Positions 1-5,832 of a DNA stretch of 6,286 bases are shown here, piece by piece. The notes beneath the pieces were generated by a model. It was not told the DNA's origin. It saw nothing but the letters and a program-made list of their open reading frames with translations, and ran no database searches. Positions within the stretch are counted from its first letter, which is position 1, and every line of letters starts with the position of its first letter. Source of the stretch: Candidatus Thalassarchaeaceae archaeon (GTDB lineage Archaea > Thermoplasmatota > Poseidoniia > Poseidoniales > Thalassarchaeaceae); assembly GCA_030747475.1 (NCBI GenBank), contig JASLKO010000067.1, positions 1-6,286 on the forward strand, written 5' to 3'. The translations under genes were made by a program, and so were the position numbers.

Positions 1-269
1 CATTTGGTATCGTACAACACTGATTTGTTGTAGGCAGGGGATGAGGTCATCAATAACACTAACAGACCAACAAACAGAGCCAGTAGAGAGAAGTATTTTT
101 TGTCTAGGATAGATGTGCGGCTTCTCCTGTTCATGGCCATATTTTCTAACAACCGAACGTTATCTTGTATGTTTACGGATGCAGATTGTGTCGCTTGAGG
201 CGCTGCGCACTCAGGGCAGAACTTCATGGCCGCTGTGACCTCTGAACCACATTCACGACAGAACGGCAC
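1..269 (-). CDS. Zinc-ribbon membrane protein, C-terminal part beyond the window
   Basis: The 5' end of a minus-strand gene that leaves the window at base 1; 89 residues are visible. I place the start at the GTG at 269-267. An in-frame TAA lies only three codons upstream (281-279), and the next in-frame ATG (residue 15) would cut off half of the metal site. The protein opens MPFCRECG, and a second pair follows as KFCPEC: Cys4, Cys7, Cys18 and Cys21 (CxxC-x10-CxxC). This is the usual form of the small N-terminal zinc ribbons found on many archaeal proteins. A polar, basic linker (about 25-58, with RRSR near 48-51) leads to one hydrophobic segment at about 60-74, probably a membrane helix with the ribbon on the cytoplasmic side. 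What follows the helix is not visible, so the function is unknown. No Shine-Dalgarno motif or clear TATA box was seen upstream. Confidence 0.75.
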   Translation of the reverse strand, partial: MPFCRECGSEVTAAMKFCPECAAPQATQSASVNIQDNVRLLENMAMNRRSRTSILDKKYFSLLALFVGLLVLLMTSSPAYNKSVLYDTK

Positions 270-345
270 AACACCGCGTTACAATGCGACTACTTGACAG
301 ATTCTACGGTGATTTTCGCCTTTAGGTCGGGTTGAGGTGCGTATG

Positions 346-390
346 GGGTACCCACACGATTCGGGTAGTCGTGAGGGGGGCCCTTCCGAA
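346..390 (+). repeat. Intergenic repeat, copy 1 (GGGTACCC ... CCTTCC)
   Basis: This copy lies in the 158-base spacer between two divergent genes. It begins with the palindrome GGGTACCC (346-353), has CGGGT at +16 and GAGGGG at +27, and ends with CCCTTCCGAA (381-390). The same blocks occur in the same order at 731-774 with spacing equal to within one base, so the two are direct repeats about 385 bases apart on either side of the 88-residue gene. A third copy lies inverted at 997-1035. Nature unknown: it could be a regulatory element or the end of a small mobile element. Confidence 0.6.
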
Positions 391-427
391 TAGTTTACCA
401 AATACAGCATTAGAGGGTTGAGTTAGA

Positions 428-694
428 ATGAATGAAGACAGTAAGAAGAAATCTGGTTATCCTGGAGGTGGCTGGTCCGATTTTTTCGTCATTTGTGGGA
501 TGGCTCTCCTTGGTTTGGCGTGTTTGACTGTTCTGTTAGCAGTGATGGAAGGTTTAGGAGGATCTGGAGATGCGACTGTACCTGATAGATATCCGTTGTT
601 TTCCTCTTTCTGTTTCTTGGGTTTTCTTGCAATTTTTATCGGATTATTACTTCACAAGAAAGCGACACCTGTAGTTTTGGATGAAGAAGAATAA
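428..694 (+). CDS. Small two-helix membrane protein, unknown function
   Basis: An 88-residue protein that I do not recognise. It has a short charged, glycine-rich N-terminus (KKK at 6-8, GGG at 13-15), a hydrophobic helix at about 19-40, a short Gly/Asp-rich loop, a second helix at about 56-75, and an acidic C-terminus ending DEEE. The KK/HKK flanks and acidic tail suggest a hairpin with both ends in the cytoplasm, which is inference. The ATG at 428 is the first start in the frame. A GAGGG stretch (413-417) sits 10 bases upstream as a possible ribosome site, and the same GAGGGTTG string precedes sucC. An AT-rich TTTACCAAATA (394-404) could be a weak TATA box. The gene stands alone, facing away from the zinc-ribbon gene at 1-269, and is flanked by direct copies of the GGGTACCC repeat. 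It has normal coding composition for a membrane protein, but the family assignment is open. Confidence 0.7.
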   Translation: MNEDSKKKSGYPGGGWSDFFVICGMALLGLACLTVLLAVMEGLGGSGDATVPDRYPLFSSFCFLGFLAIFIGLLLHKKATPVVLDEEE

Positions 695-734
695 CCCATA
701 GGAACCCCTTCCGAACACTAGTGTTTGAATGGGT
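694..734 (+). repeat. Nested inverted repeat after the 88-residue gene
   Basis: It starts at the last bases of the stop codon. ACCCAT (694-699) pairs with ATGGGT (729-734), and between them lies the perfect 12-base palindrome AACACTAGTGTT (714-725). A further half motif of the local repeat, CCCTTCCGAA, sits at 706-715. There is no T-run directly after it, so a terminator role is only possible; a protein-binding site or a repeat end is equally open. Confidence 0.4.
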
Positions 735-775
735 ACCCTCTGTCAACGGGTGTTGGGAGGGGTGTCCTTCCAACT
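729..775 (+). repeat. Left arm of an imperfect inverted repeat (repeat copy 2)
   Basis: The outer block at 729-742 (ATGGGTACCCTCTG) and the inner block at 766-775 (CCTTCCAACT) both recur exactly, as reverse complements, in the right arm at 1024-1037 and 996-1005. The middle of the arm differs in sequence and length (23 versus 18 bases). This copy also matches copy 1 (346-390) as a direct repeat, with CGGGT at +16 and GAGGGG at +26 from GGGTACCC. The two arms enclose the 37-residue zinc-protein gene. Confidence 0.6.
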
Positions 776-803
776 TTTAGAAAAACTCACGCTGAAAATG
801 AAA

Positions 804-917
804 TTATTTCCATCGCATAGGCTGATTACAAACTGGGCACCGTGGATTTCCGCCTGTGTAGTGGCTTCGAATCGTAGGGTGTTGGGGATTAGAGCAAACC
901 AATGTTCTCATTGTCAT
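804..917 (-). CDS. Very small zinc-binding protein (37 residues)
   Basis: A short minus-strand reading frame from ATG at 917-915 to TAA at 806-804, giving 37 residues. Likely metal ligands are Cys8, then Cys27 and Cys30 in NPRCPVCNQPM, with His13 (CSNPQH) as a candidate fourth. The CPxCxxPM ending is typical of zinc-ribbon modules. An in-frame TAG lies three codons before the ATG, so the frame is closed upstream. A second ATG at codon 3 is an alternative start. A TATA-like AATATTATATC (949-939) is centred 26 bases upstream of the ATG, as expected for an archaeal leaderless mRNA, and no Shine-Dalgarno motif is needed. The motif-bearing frame and correctly placed promoter together make a real gene likely; its role (nucleic-acid or protein binding) is not known. 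The frame lies inside the inverted-repeat arms at 729-775 and 996-1037. An overlapping plus-strand frame at 729-962 has no protein-like features. Confidence 0.65.
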   Translation of the reverse strand: MTMRTLVCSNPQHPTIRSHYTGGNPRCPVCNQPMRWK

Positions 918-938
918 GAGGTTCTATCTTTCCGTTCT

Positions 939-949
939 GATATAATATT
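939..949 (-). promoter_or_regulatory. Archaeal TATA box for the 37-residue gene
   Basis: On the minus strand this reads AATATTATATC. Its centre is 26 bases before the ATG at 917, the spacing of a TATA box to the start point of a leaderless archaeal transcript. It is the clearest TATA-like site I noticed among the spacers of the window. Confidence 0.55.
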
Positions 950-995
950 GTTGGTGTTGTAAGGGCTCGTCCGAAACCCTCTAAATTTTTTCGAC

Positions 996-1037
996 AGTTG
1001 GAAGGGGTTGCAGTGGGCCACTTCAGAGGGTACCCAT
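996..1037 (-). repeat. Right arm of the inverted repeat (repeat copy 3)
   Basis: Reverse complement of the left arm at 729-775. The outer 14 bases (1024-1037, containing GGGTACCC at 1028-1035) and inner 10 bases (996-1005, AGTTGGAAGG) are exact, and the middle is diverged. It lies just after the stop (1044-1042) of the 75-residue membrane protein. A run of six T follows on the inner side (986-991). No flanking target duplication was found when 721-728 was compared with 1038-1045. Confidence 0.6.
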
Positions 1038-1041
1038 GCGA

Positions 1042-1269
1042 TTACAACAAGAAGGGAGTTGCAATCATTAAGATCCCAATCAATGTTCCAACAATGATGT
1101 TCATTTGGAAAATCTTAGGATATTCTTCGCGTGACCCCCATGAGAATGTCTTGCGTATCCATACTTTCTGATTGACCAAGCAATTGCCGACATACAGTAG
1201 TATAACAGCGCCAATGGCAATACGAACGAAATCGAGATTTGATAAATCCACAAACAACACCTGCTTCAA
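1042..1269 (-). CDS. Small two-helix membrane protein, coupled to TPI
   Basis: A 75-residue protein, not recognised. It has hydrophobic helices at about 14-32 and 55-74, joined by a basic loop (KVWIRK near 35-40, then SREEYPK), and ends almost directly after the second helix (TPFLL). The frame has no ATG. The start given is the TTG at 1269-1267, whose bases overlap the triosephosphate isomerase stop as TTGA, a 4-base overlap typical of translational coupling. GTG codons at positions 4 and 7 are alternatives. It is the last gene of the minus-strand operon (nucleotidyltransferase, isomerase, this gene), so it is likely made together with them. A metabolic link to the isomerase cannot be read from the sequence. 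Confidence 0.65.
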   Translation of the reverse strand: MKQVLFVDLSNLDFVRIAIGAVILLYVGNCLVNQKVWIRKTFSWGSREEYPKIFQMNIIVGTLIGILMIATPFLL

Positions 1270-1931
1270 AGTTGAGACACCAAATCACGTAGAACTGCGA
1301 GTGGGTCACTGGCTTTGGTGACTCCACTGGCAAGCAATACACCTTCCGTGCCCAATTCTATGGCCATGGCAACGTCTGCCCCGTTCTTGACACCGGCGCC
1401 ACAAAGAACACGCACATTCGCATTGGCTTGTTTGACCGCTGCAGCTGTTCCCGATACAATGCCTGGATCTGCGGTCGTGACACTAATGTCTCCACCAATC
1501 AATTCTGGTGGTTCGACCGCGATGAATGTAGGTGAAAGACCAGCGAGAGCCTTGGCTTCGTCGATGTCTGCTGCACAAGCACAGACGGGGAATCCTTCAG
1601 GCAGTTGTGAAAGTAGGCTTTCGACGTGTGAAAGGTCCACTTTGTGCTCAGCGTGATTGATGATGGAACCAGTGGCACCACGTGCCATCGCAGTTTCAGG
1701 GTGAAGCCAACCGGTATTGGAACCCCATCCAATGGGATCCAAATGTTGAGCCCACACCTCAAGATTCGGTGCCGCAGCCTTGACTGCGCTCAAATCAAAA
1801 GCTGAGACCACGGCAACCATGGTCGCATCCGTGGTGGCATCAACCTCTTCCATTGCCTTTGCCAAAGCAACGGCAGCATCACCCTGTGCGGATTGGTAGG
1901 TCTTGAAATTGACAACGATTAGAGCGGTCAT
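1266..1931 (-). CDS. tpiA: Triosephosphate isomerase, archaeal type
   Basis: Interconverts dihydroxyacetone phosphate and glyceraldehyde 3-phosphate in glycolysis and gluconeogenesis; cytoplasmic TIM barrel. With the ATG at 1931-1929 it has 221 residues, in the range of the short archaeal enzymes (about 220-230) and shorter than the roughly 250 of bacteria and eukaryotes. Visible residues: Asn8 and Lys10 in VVNFKTY (substrate binding), the catalytic His93 in SIINHAEHK, the catalytic Glu140 in AVEPPELIG at the start of the mobile loop, and the phosphate-binding segments CGAGVKNGADV (177-187) and LLASGVTKA (199-207). A TTG one codon earlier is possible, but the ATG fits the family start better. 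The pyrophosphorylase stop lies 27 bases upstream on the same strand, and the next gene overlaps the stop by 4 bases, so the three form an operon. No key residue is missing. Confidence 0.95.
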   Translation of the reverse strand: MTALIVVNFKTYQSAQGDAAVALAKAMEEVDATTDATMVAVVSAFDLSAVKAAAPNLEVWAQHLDPIGWGSNTGWLHPETAMARGATGSIINHAEHKVDLSHVESLLSQLPEGFPVCACAADIDEAKALAGLSPTFIAVEPPELIGGDISVTTADPGIVSGTAAAVKQANANVRVLCGAGVKNGADVAMAIELGTEGVLLASGVTKASDPLAVLRDLVSQL

Positions 1932-1958
1932 CAAACCTTGCGAATCGTCGGAGGCTGT

Positions 1959-2972
1959 TCAATCTGCCGTCGGAAAGACGCCGCCATCCTGAACATGCCC
2001 CTCAGGGACAATCGTGCCGTGATCGATCACGACATTCTGTAGATTGCAACCATGTCCAATGTTGACATTCTTGCCCACCATGCAACCTTTGACCACAGAA
2101 TCATTTCCAATGACTACAGATGAAAGTAAGGCGCTACTTACAATTGAGCATCCTGCGCCAATTTGACAGTTTTCAGATATTGCATTCCCTGTAATTTCGG
2201 AGTCACCACCCACCTGGAATGGTTGACAAATCCAGTTTTCTCCGTCCGCAGAATCTCCACTGATCCAAGCCCGGTTTCGAATCGATGTTTGCATGGCTTC
2301 AATGTATGATGGAGGTGTGCCTGCATCGACAAAGTGGCCCTCGAATGGGAAGCCGGACAATTGGCCATCTTCTGCTAGTGCTGGAAACACAATTCGCTCC
2401 ATGCTAAAGGCCCCTTCTGGCATTCGATCGAACACTTCGGGCTCAAGCAGGTATGTGCCGGCATTAATGAGATTCGAATAGGCTTCCTCACGAGGAGGTT
2501 TTTCTTGAAATCGACGAATGAGTGTAGTTTGACCATCATTGTCTGCCACACCAAAGCGACTCGGATCCTCAACTTCCCACAATGAAATTGAGGCCAGGGT
2601 GCCCGATGATTTGTGCGCCGCTAGCATCTCATCTACGCGCAAGCTTGTGAGCAGGTCTCCATTGATGACACAACATGTGCCTTCACCAAGATGTGGTCGG
2701 CAGTTCGCAATGGCTCCACCAGTGCCAAGTGGTTCTGTTTCTTCGACAATGACGACTTCATACTGCAAATCGAGTTTGGCGAAGTGAGCGCGCATCTGGT
2801 CAATCCCATATCCTGCTGCAATCAGGACTTTGTCGACCATGTTTGCGGGCAATATACTGACGACGTGTTCAATCATTGTACGGTCTAGAATCGGAATCAA
2901 TGGTTTGGGCGCATGACGTGTCCAAGGACGCAGGCGTGTGCCAAAGCCGCCGGCCAATACAATGACGTCCAT
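1959..2972 (-). CDS. Sugar-nucleotide pyrophosphorylase, mannose-1-phosphate guanylyltransferase-like
   Basis: Transfers a nucleotidyl group from an NTP to a sugar 1-phosphate, releasing pyrophosphate and giving an activated sugar for glycans or glycolipids. 337 residues from the ATG at 2972. The N-terminal Rossmann-like domain carries the signature LAGGFGTRLRP...PKP (6-24, with Gly11, Arg13 and Lys23), a PLGTGGAI loop (81-88), the metal-binding NGD (104-106), the sugar-site EKP (157-159) and NAGTYL (170-175), and DAGTP (216-220). The C-terminus (about 255-325) is a left-handed beta-helix with hexapeptide-type repeats such as ITGNAI, IGAGCS, IGNDSV and IGHGCN. This two-domain layout fits GDP-mannose pyrophosphorylases of the eukaryote/archaeal type. 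Glucose-1-phosphate thymidylyl- or uridylyltransferase is possible, since base choice cannot be read safely. A TTG at 2999 would add nine unconvincing residues. First gene of the minus-strand operon, diverging from sucC. Confidence 0.9.
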   Translation of the reverse strand: MDVIVLAGGFGTRLRPWTRHAPKPLIPILDRTMIEHVVSILPANMVDKVLIAAGYGIDQMRAHFAKLDLQYEVVIVEETEPLGTGGAIANCRPHLGEGTCCVINGDLLTSLRVDEMLAAHKSSGTLASISLWEVEDPSRFGVADNDGQTTLIRRFQEKPPREEAYSNLINAGTYLLEPEVFDRMPEGAFSMERIVFPALAEDGQLSGFPFEGHFVDAGTPPSYIEAMQTSIRNRAWISGDSADGENWICQPFQVGGDSEITGNAISENCQIGAGCSIVSSALLSSVVIGNDSVVKGCMVGKNVNIGHGCNLQNVVIDHGTIVPEGHVQDGGVFPTAD

Positions 2973-3088
2973 CAGGTTCGCGAGAACGGTCCCCCTCAAG
3001 TGCCTTGCTCATCGCAGACAGGTCTCACGCGCGCGCGTCGGAGTGTTCAAAGAGCGGTTACAGGTGGAACGTAAACAGAGGGTTGCGA
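2973..3088. promoter_or_regulatory. Divergent promoter spacer with a central GC palindrome
   Basis: This 116-base spacer separates the divergent starts of the pyrophosphorylase and sucC, so it must hold both promoters unless transcription enters from further off. The perfect palindrome ACGCGCGCGCGT (3027-3038) lies within two bases of the spacer's midpoint. It is an alternating purine-pyrimidine run that could bind a dimeric regulator or adopt Z-form. No convincing TATA box was found for either direction. Confidence 0.4.
3078..3082 (+). promoter_or_regulatory. Ribosome-binding site of sucC (GAGGG)
   Basis: GAGGG ends six bases before the ATG at 3089. It settles the start there rather than at upstream in-frame codons (from about 3005), which would add 28 residues unlike the family. 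The same GAGGGTTG string precedes the gene at 428. Confidence 0.6.
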
Positions 3089-4297
3089 ATGAACATCCAC
3101 GAATATCAAGGAAAGCAATTGTTCCGAGATGCTGGTCTTGCAGTACAAGATGGTGTCCACTGCACAACTGTTGAGCAAGCATTGGCAGCATATGATGCAC
3201 TGGGTGGCAATGTCGTGGCTGTGAAAAGTCAAATTCATGCGGGTGGTAGAGGCAAGGGCAACCTGTATTCACCAGATAGTGGCGATCTCGTCATGGAGGG
3301 TGGAGTGAAAATTGCCTTTAGTCGAGAAGAGGTAGAAACCTATGCTCAAAACATTCTCGGGAATGTCCTTGTGACCAAACAAACTGGAACCGATGGAAAA
3401 TTGGTCAGCAATCTGTATGTCGAAGGTGGTTGCAAAATCGCCCATGAATATTATTTGGCCATTCTAATTGATCGTGAAGAAAAGATGCCACTCATCATGG
3501 CTTCAAAGGAAGGTGGCATGGATATAGAAGAAGTGGCTGAAGAAACGCCTGAGGCAATTTTCAGGATTCACGTCGACCCGACTGCGGGTTTGCAACGCGC
3601 TGATGCAGAAGGACTCGCAAACTCTCTAGGGATGTCAGGCGCCGCTGTGGATTCATTTGTCGAAAACGTCAGCGGCCTGTTTGATTTGTTTGTCTCCAAA
3701 GACTGTTCTATGGTTGAAATCAACCCGTTGGTACGCACTGAAAATGACAACATTGTGCTCTTGGATGCCAAAGTTGGATTCGATGAAAGTGCCCTGTTCC
3801 GTCACCCAGACATCCTCGAATTGCGTGACTTATCCGAAGAAGAGCCTACTGAAGTTCGCGCCAATGCGGCCGGCTTATCCTATGTCAAACTCGATGGAAA
3901 CATCGGCTGTTTGGTCAATGGTGCAGGACTTGCAATGGCCACAATGGACGTCATCAAGTTGTATGGTGGTGAACCCGCAAACTTCCTCGATGTCGGCGGA
4001 GGTGCCAACGAAGAGCAAGTGACAACCGCCTTTGGCATCATCATGGAAGACCCCAACGTCAAGGGGATTCTTGTCAATATTTTTGGTGGCATCATGCGTT
4101 GTGACATCATCGCACGTGGTGTTATCGCTGCCACTCAAGCACTCAAACTAGAAGATCCACTCGTGGTTCGTTTGGTGGGTACAAATTTCGAAGAAGGACG
4201 GCGGATCCTTTCCGAAAGTGGTCTGAATATCCATACGGCTGAAACCCTAGCTGAAGGAGCTCAGAAAATTGTCGAACTTGTTGGGGGTGAGAACTGA
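3089..4297 (+). CDS. sucC: Succinyl-CoA synthetase, beta subunit
   Basis: The nucleotide-binding subunit of the citric-acid-cycle enzyme that interconverts succinyl-CoA plus ADP (or GDP) and phosphate with succinate, CoA and ATP (or GTP). 402 residues, a little above the 388 of the E. coli protein. The start [12 protein letters not shown] is the family's usual N-terminus. In order: ATP-grasp domain with the nucleotide loop [12 protein letters not shown] (46-57), Mg-binding SMVEINPL (207-214, Glu210 and Asn212), linker segment [10 protein letters not shown] (233-242), then the CoA-ligase-like domain with [20 protein letters not shown] (268-287), NFLDVGGGA (298-306), [12 protein letters not shown] (328-339) and [11 protein letters not shown] (360-370). 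The stop overlaps the sucD start by one base (TGATG), so the two subunits are translationally coupled. ADP versus GDP preference cannot be decided by eye. Confidence 0.97.
   Translation: MNIHEYQGKQLFRDAGLAVQDGVHCTTVEQALAAYDALGGNVVAVKSQIHAGGRGKGNLYSPDSGDLVMEGGVKIAFSREEVETYAQNILGNVLVTKQTGTDGKLVSNLYVEGGCKIAHEYYLAILIDREEKMPLIMASKEGGMDIEEVAEETPEAIFRIHVDPTAGLQRADAEGLANSLGMSGAAVDSFVENVSGLFDLFVSKDCSMVEINPLVRTENDNIVLLDAKVGFDESALFRHPDILELRDLSEEEPTEVRANAAGLSYVKLDGNIGCLVNGAGLAMATMDVIKLYGGEPANFLDVGGGANEEQVTTAFGIIMEDPNVKGILVNIFGGIMRCDIIARGVIAATQALKLEDPLVVRLVGTNFEEGRRILSESGLNIHTAETLAEGAQKIVELVGGEN
4286..4290 (+). promoter_or_regulatory. Ribosome-binding site of sucD (GGTGA)
   Basis: GGTGA lies inside the last codons of sucC, ending six bases before the sucD ATG. 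It matches the end of the archaeal/bacterial 16S complement (GGAGGTGA) and supports coupled translation of both subunits. Confidence 0.6.
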
Positions 4298-5220
4298 TGG
4301 GAATTTGGATTGAAGAGAACGCAAAGGTGCTCGTTCAGGGCATCACTGGAAACCAAGGAACATTCCATGCCACAAAGATGGTTGAATATGGAACGGATAT
4401 CGTCGGTGGCGTTACACCTCGAAAAGGCGGTCAGACCGTTGATTTGGGAAGTGTCCAAGCCCCCGTTTGGGACACCATGGTTGAAGCGATTGAAGCGACA
4501 GATGCGGATGCAAGTGTCATCTATGTCCCACCTCGATTTGCTGGAGCCGCCATTATCGAAGCCGCAGATGCCTTTTCTCAAGTGCGTGGAAATGGCGTCA
4601 TCGTCTGTATCACTGAAGGTATTCCAACACTTGACATGGTCAAGGCTGTGGACCATGTATCCAAGATTTCAGGTGTCCGTTTGATTGGACCCAACTGCCC
4701 AGGCATCATCACACCAGGGGAAACTGGTGGAGCCAAGATTGGAATCATGCCAGGCCACATTCATGCAAAAGGCCGAATTGGCATTGTCTCAAAGTCTGGT
4801 ACATTGACCTATGAAGCGGTTGCCCAAACAATGAGTATCGACGAGGGACAAAGCACCTGTATTGGCATCGGAGGCGATCCGGTGAATGGCACAGGTTTCA
4901 TCGATTGCCTCTCTGCGTTTGAGAATGATGAACAAACTGTTGCCGTTGTCATGATTGGTGAAATTGGTGGAACCGCAGAAGAAGAAGCTGCTGAATGGGT
5001 GGCAAACAATATGACCAAACCCGTTGTTGGCTTTGTGGCAGGTATGACCGCTCCACCCGGAAAGAGAATGGGGCATGCTGGCGCCATCATCAGTGGTGGA
5101 AAGGGGACGGCCGCAGAGAAGGTTGCAGCCATGGAAGCCGCAGGAATTCGATGTGCTAACGATCCTTCTGAAATTGGAGCAGTACTGCTGAAAAGTTTGC
5201 AGTCAGCAGGTTTGCGCTGA
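4297..5220 (+). CDS. sucD: Succinyl-CoA synthetase, alpha subunit
   Basis: The CoA-binding, phosphohistidine-carrying subunit that works as a heteromer with SucC. 307 residues, somewhat longer than the 289 of E. coli. The N-terminal CoA-binding Rossmann domain has [12 protein letters not shown] (14-25), GGVTPRKGG (37-45) and the CITEGIP stretch (104-110). [14 protein letters not shown] (129-142) and [12 protein letters not shown] (162-173) follow. The C-terminal domain carries [10 protein letters not shown] (190-199), GEIGGTAEE (221-229) and the active-site segment [17 protein letters not shown] (248-264), in which His260 is the residue phosphorylated during catalysis. All expected key residues are present. 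The ATG shares one base with the sucC stop. The gene downstream starts 18 bases after the stop, so transcription probably continues into it. Confidence 0.97.
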   Translation: MGIWIEENAKVLVQGITGNQGTFHATKMVEYGTDIVGGVTPRKGGQTVDLGSVQAPVWDTMVEAIEATDADASVIYVPPRFAGAAIIEAADAFSQVRGNGVIVCITEGIPTLDMVKAVDHVSKISGVRLIGPNCPGIITPGETGGAKIGIMPGHIHAKGRIGIVSKSGTLTYEAVAQTMSIDEGQSTCIGIGGDPVNGTGFIDCLSAFENDEQTVAVVMIGEIGGTAEEEAAEWVANNMTKPVVGFVAGMTAPPGKRMGHAGAIISGGKGTAAEKVAAMEAAGIRCANDPSEIGAVLLKSLQSAGLR

Positions 5221-5238
5221 TTATCTAGGGGTCTGACC

Positions 5239-5832
5239 ATGGACCTCGCAGCATTGACACCAATCATTGTGGTGCTCATTCTAGGGGCCATGTCTCCGGG
5301 ACCGTCTCTGGTGGTTCTGCTTCGCAATACCGTAGAAGGTGGAAAACGCCGAGGGGTCGCCTGCGGATTTGGTCATGGCATTGGTTTTGGCATCTATGCT
5401 CTGATTGCTGTGACCGGAATTGCTCAATTGAAAGCCAGTGCAAGCAATGCGGCCACGGCTCTTGAAATTGTAGGTGGATTGTTTTTACTGGTTCTAGCCG
5501 GACTCATGTTTCGAGGTTCTGGCAATGAAGAAAGTCACACCTCATCTGGTCGACAAGGATTTTCTGAAGGTTTCCTTATCGCTTTTCTCAACCCAAAAAT
5601 TCTTGCATTTCAACTCGCAGTATTCAGTCAATTTGTCCAACCGGATTTCATCTGGAATGAACGTATCTTAATCGCAACCGTTGCAATGATTATCGATGGA
5701 GGATGGTACATTTTGGTCGCTTTGGTAATCTCTGGAACCCCCCTGCTTCCGATGTTGGAAAACAATGGCCGCAAGGTCGAATTGACTATGGCAACCGTCT
5801 TGGCAGGATTTGGAATTTGGATCCTACTCTAA
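5239..5832 (+). CDS. LysE/RhtB-family amino-acid exporter
   Basis: An inner-membrane transporter of the LysE superfamily, whose known members export amino acids such as lysine, homoserine, threonine or leucine; the substrate here cannot be predicted. 197 residues, close to the usual 200-210. Visible features: an N-terminal helix (about 8-28) containing the family signature GAMSPGPSL (16-24), a basic loop (EGGKRRG, 33-39), helices at about 43-63 and 73-91, a polar loop at 92-108, the second conserved segment GFLIAFLNPK (111-120), and helices at about 121-135, 142-165 and 181-197. The ATG is preceded by AGGGG (5227-5231) seven bases upstream. It follows sucD by 18 bases and probably shares its mRNA. 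The stop codon is directly adjacent to the stop of the opposite-strand gene, with no spacer. Confidence 0.9.
   Translation: MDLAALTPIIVVLILGAMSPGPSLVVLLRNTVEGGKRRGVACGFGHGIGFGIYALIAVTGIAQLKASASNAATALEIVGGLFLLVLAGLMFRGSGNEESHTSSGRQGFSEGFLIAFLNPKILAFQLAVFSQFVQPDFIWNERILIATVAMIIDGGWYILVALVISGTPLLPMLENNGRKVELTMATVLAGFGIWILL

Noticed and set aside
729..962. Plus-strand 77-residue frame opposite the micro-gene
   Set aside because: Its start lies inside the repeat arm, the composition is not protein-like, and the opposite strand holds a frame with zinc ligands and a well-placed TATA box.
986..991. Run of six T as a terminator on the plus strand
   Set aside because: No credible plus-strand gene ends just before it; it lies at the inner edge of the inverted repeat and upstream of the minus-strand micro-gene promoter.
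2973..2999. TTG start for the pyrophosphorylase nine codons upstream
   Set aside because: The ATG at 2972 leads directly into the family's usual DVIVLAGGFGTRLRP start; the extra residues add nothing recognisable.
3005..3088. 28-residue N-terminal extension of SucC
   Set aside because: [12 protein letters not shown] is the normal start and has GAGGG six bases upstream; the extension would run through the GC palindrome of the spacer.
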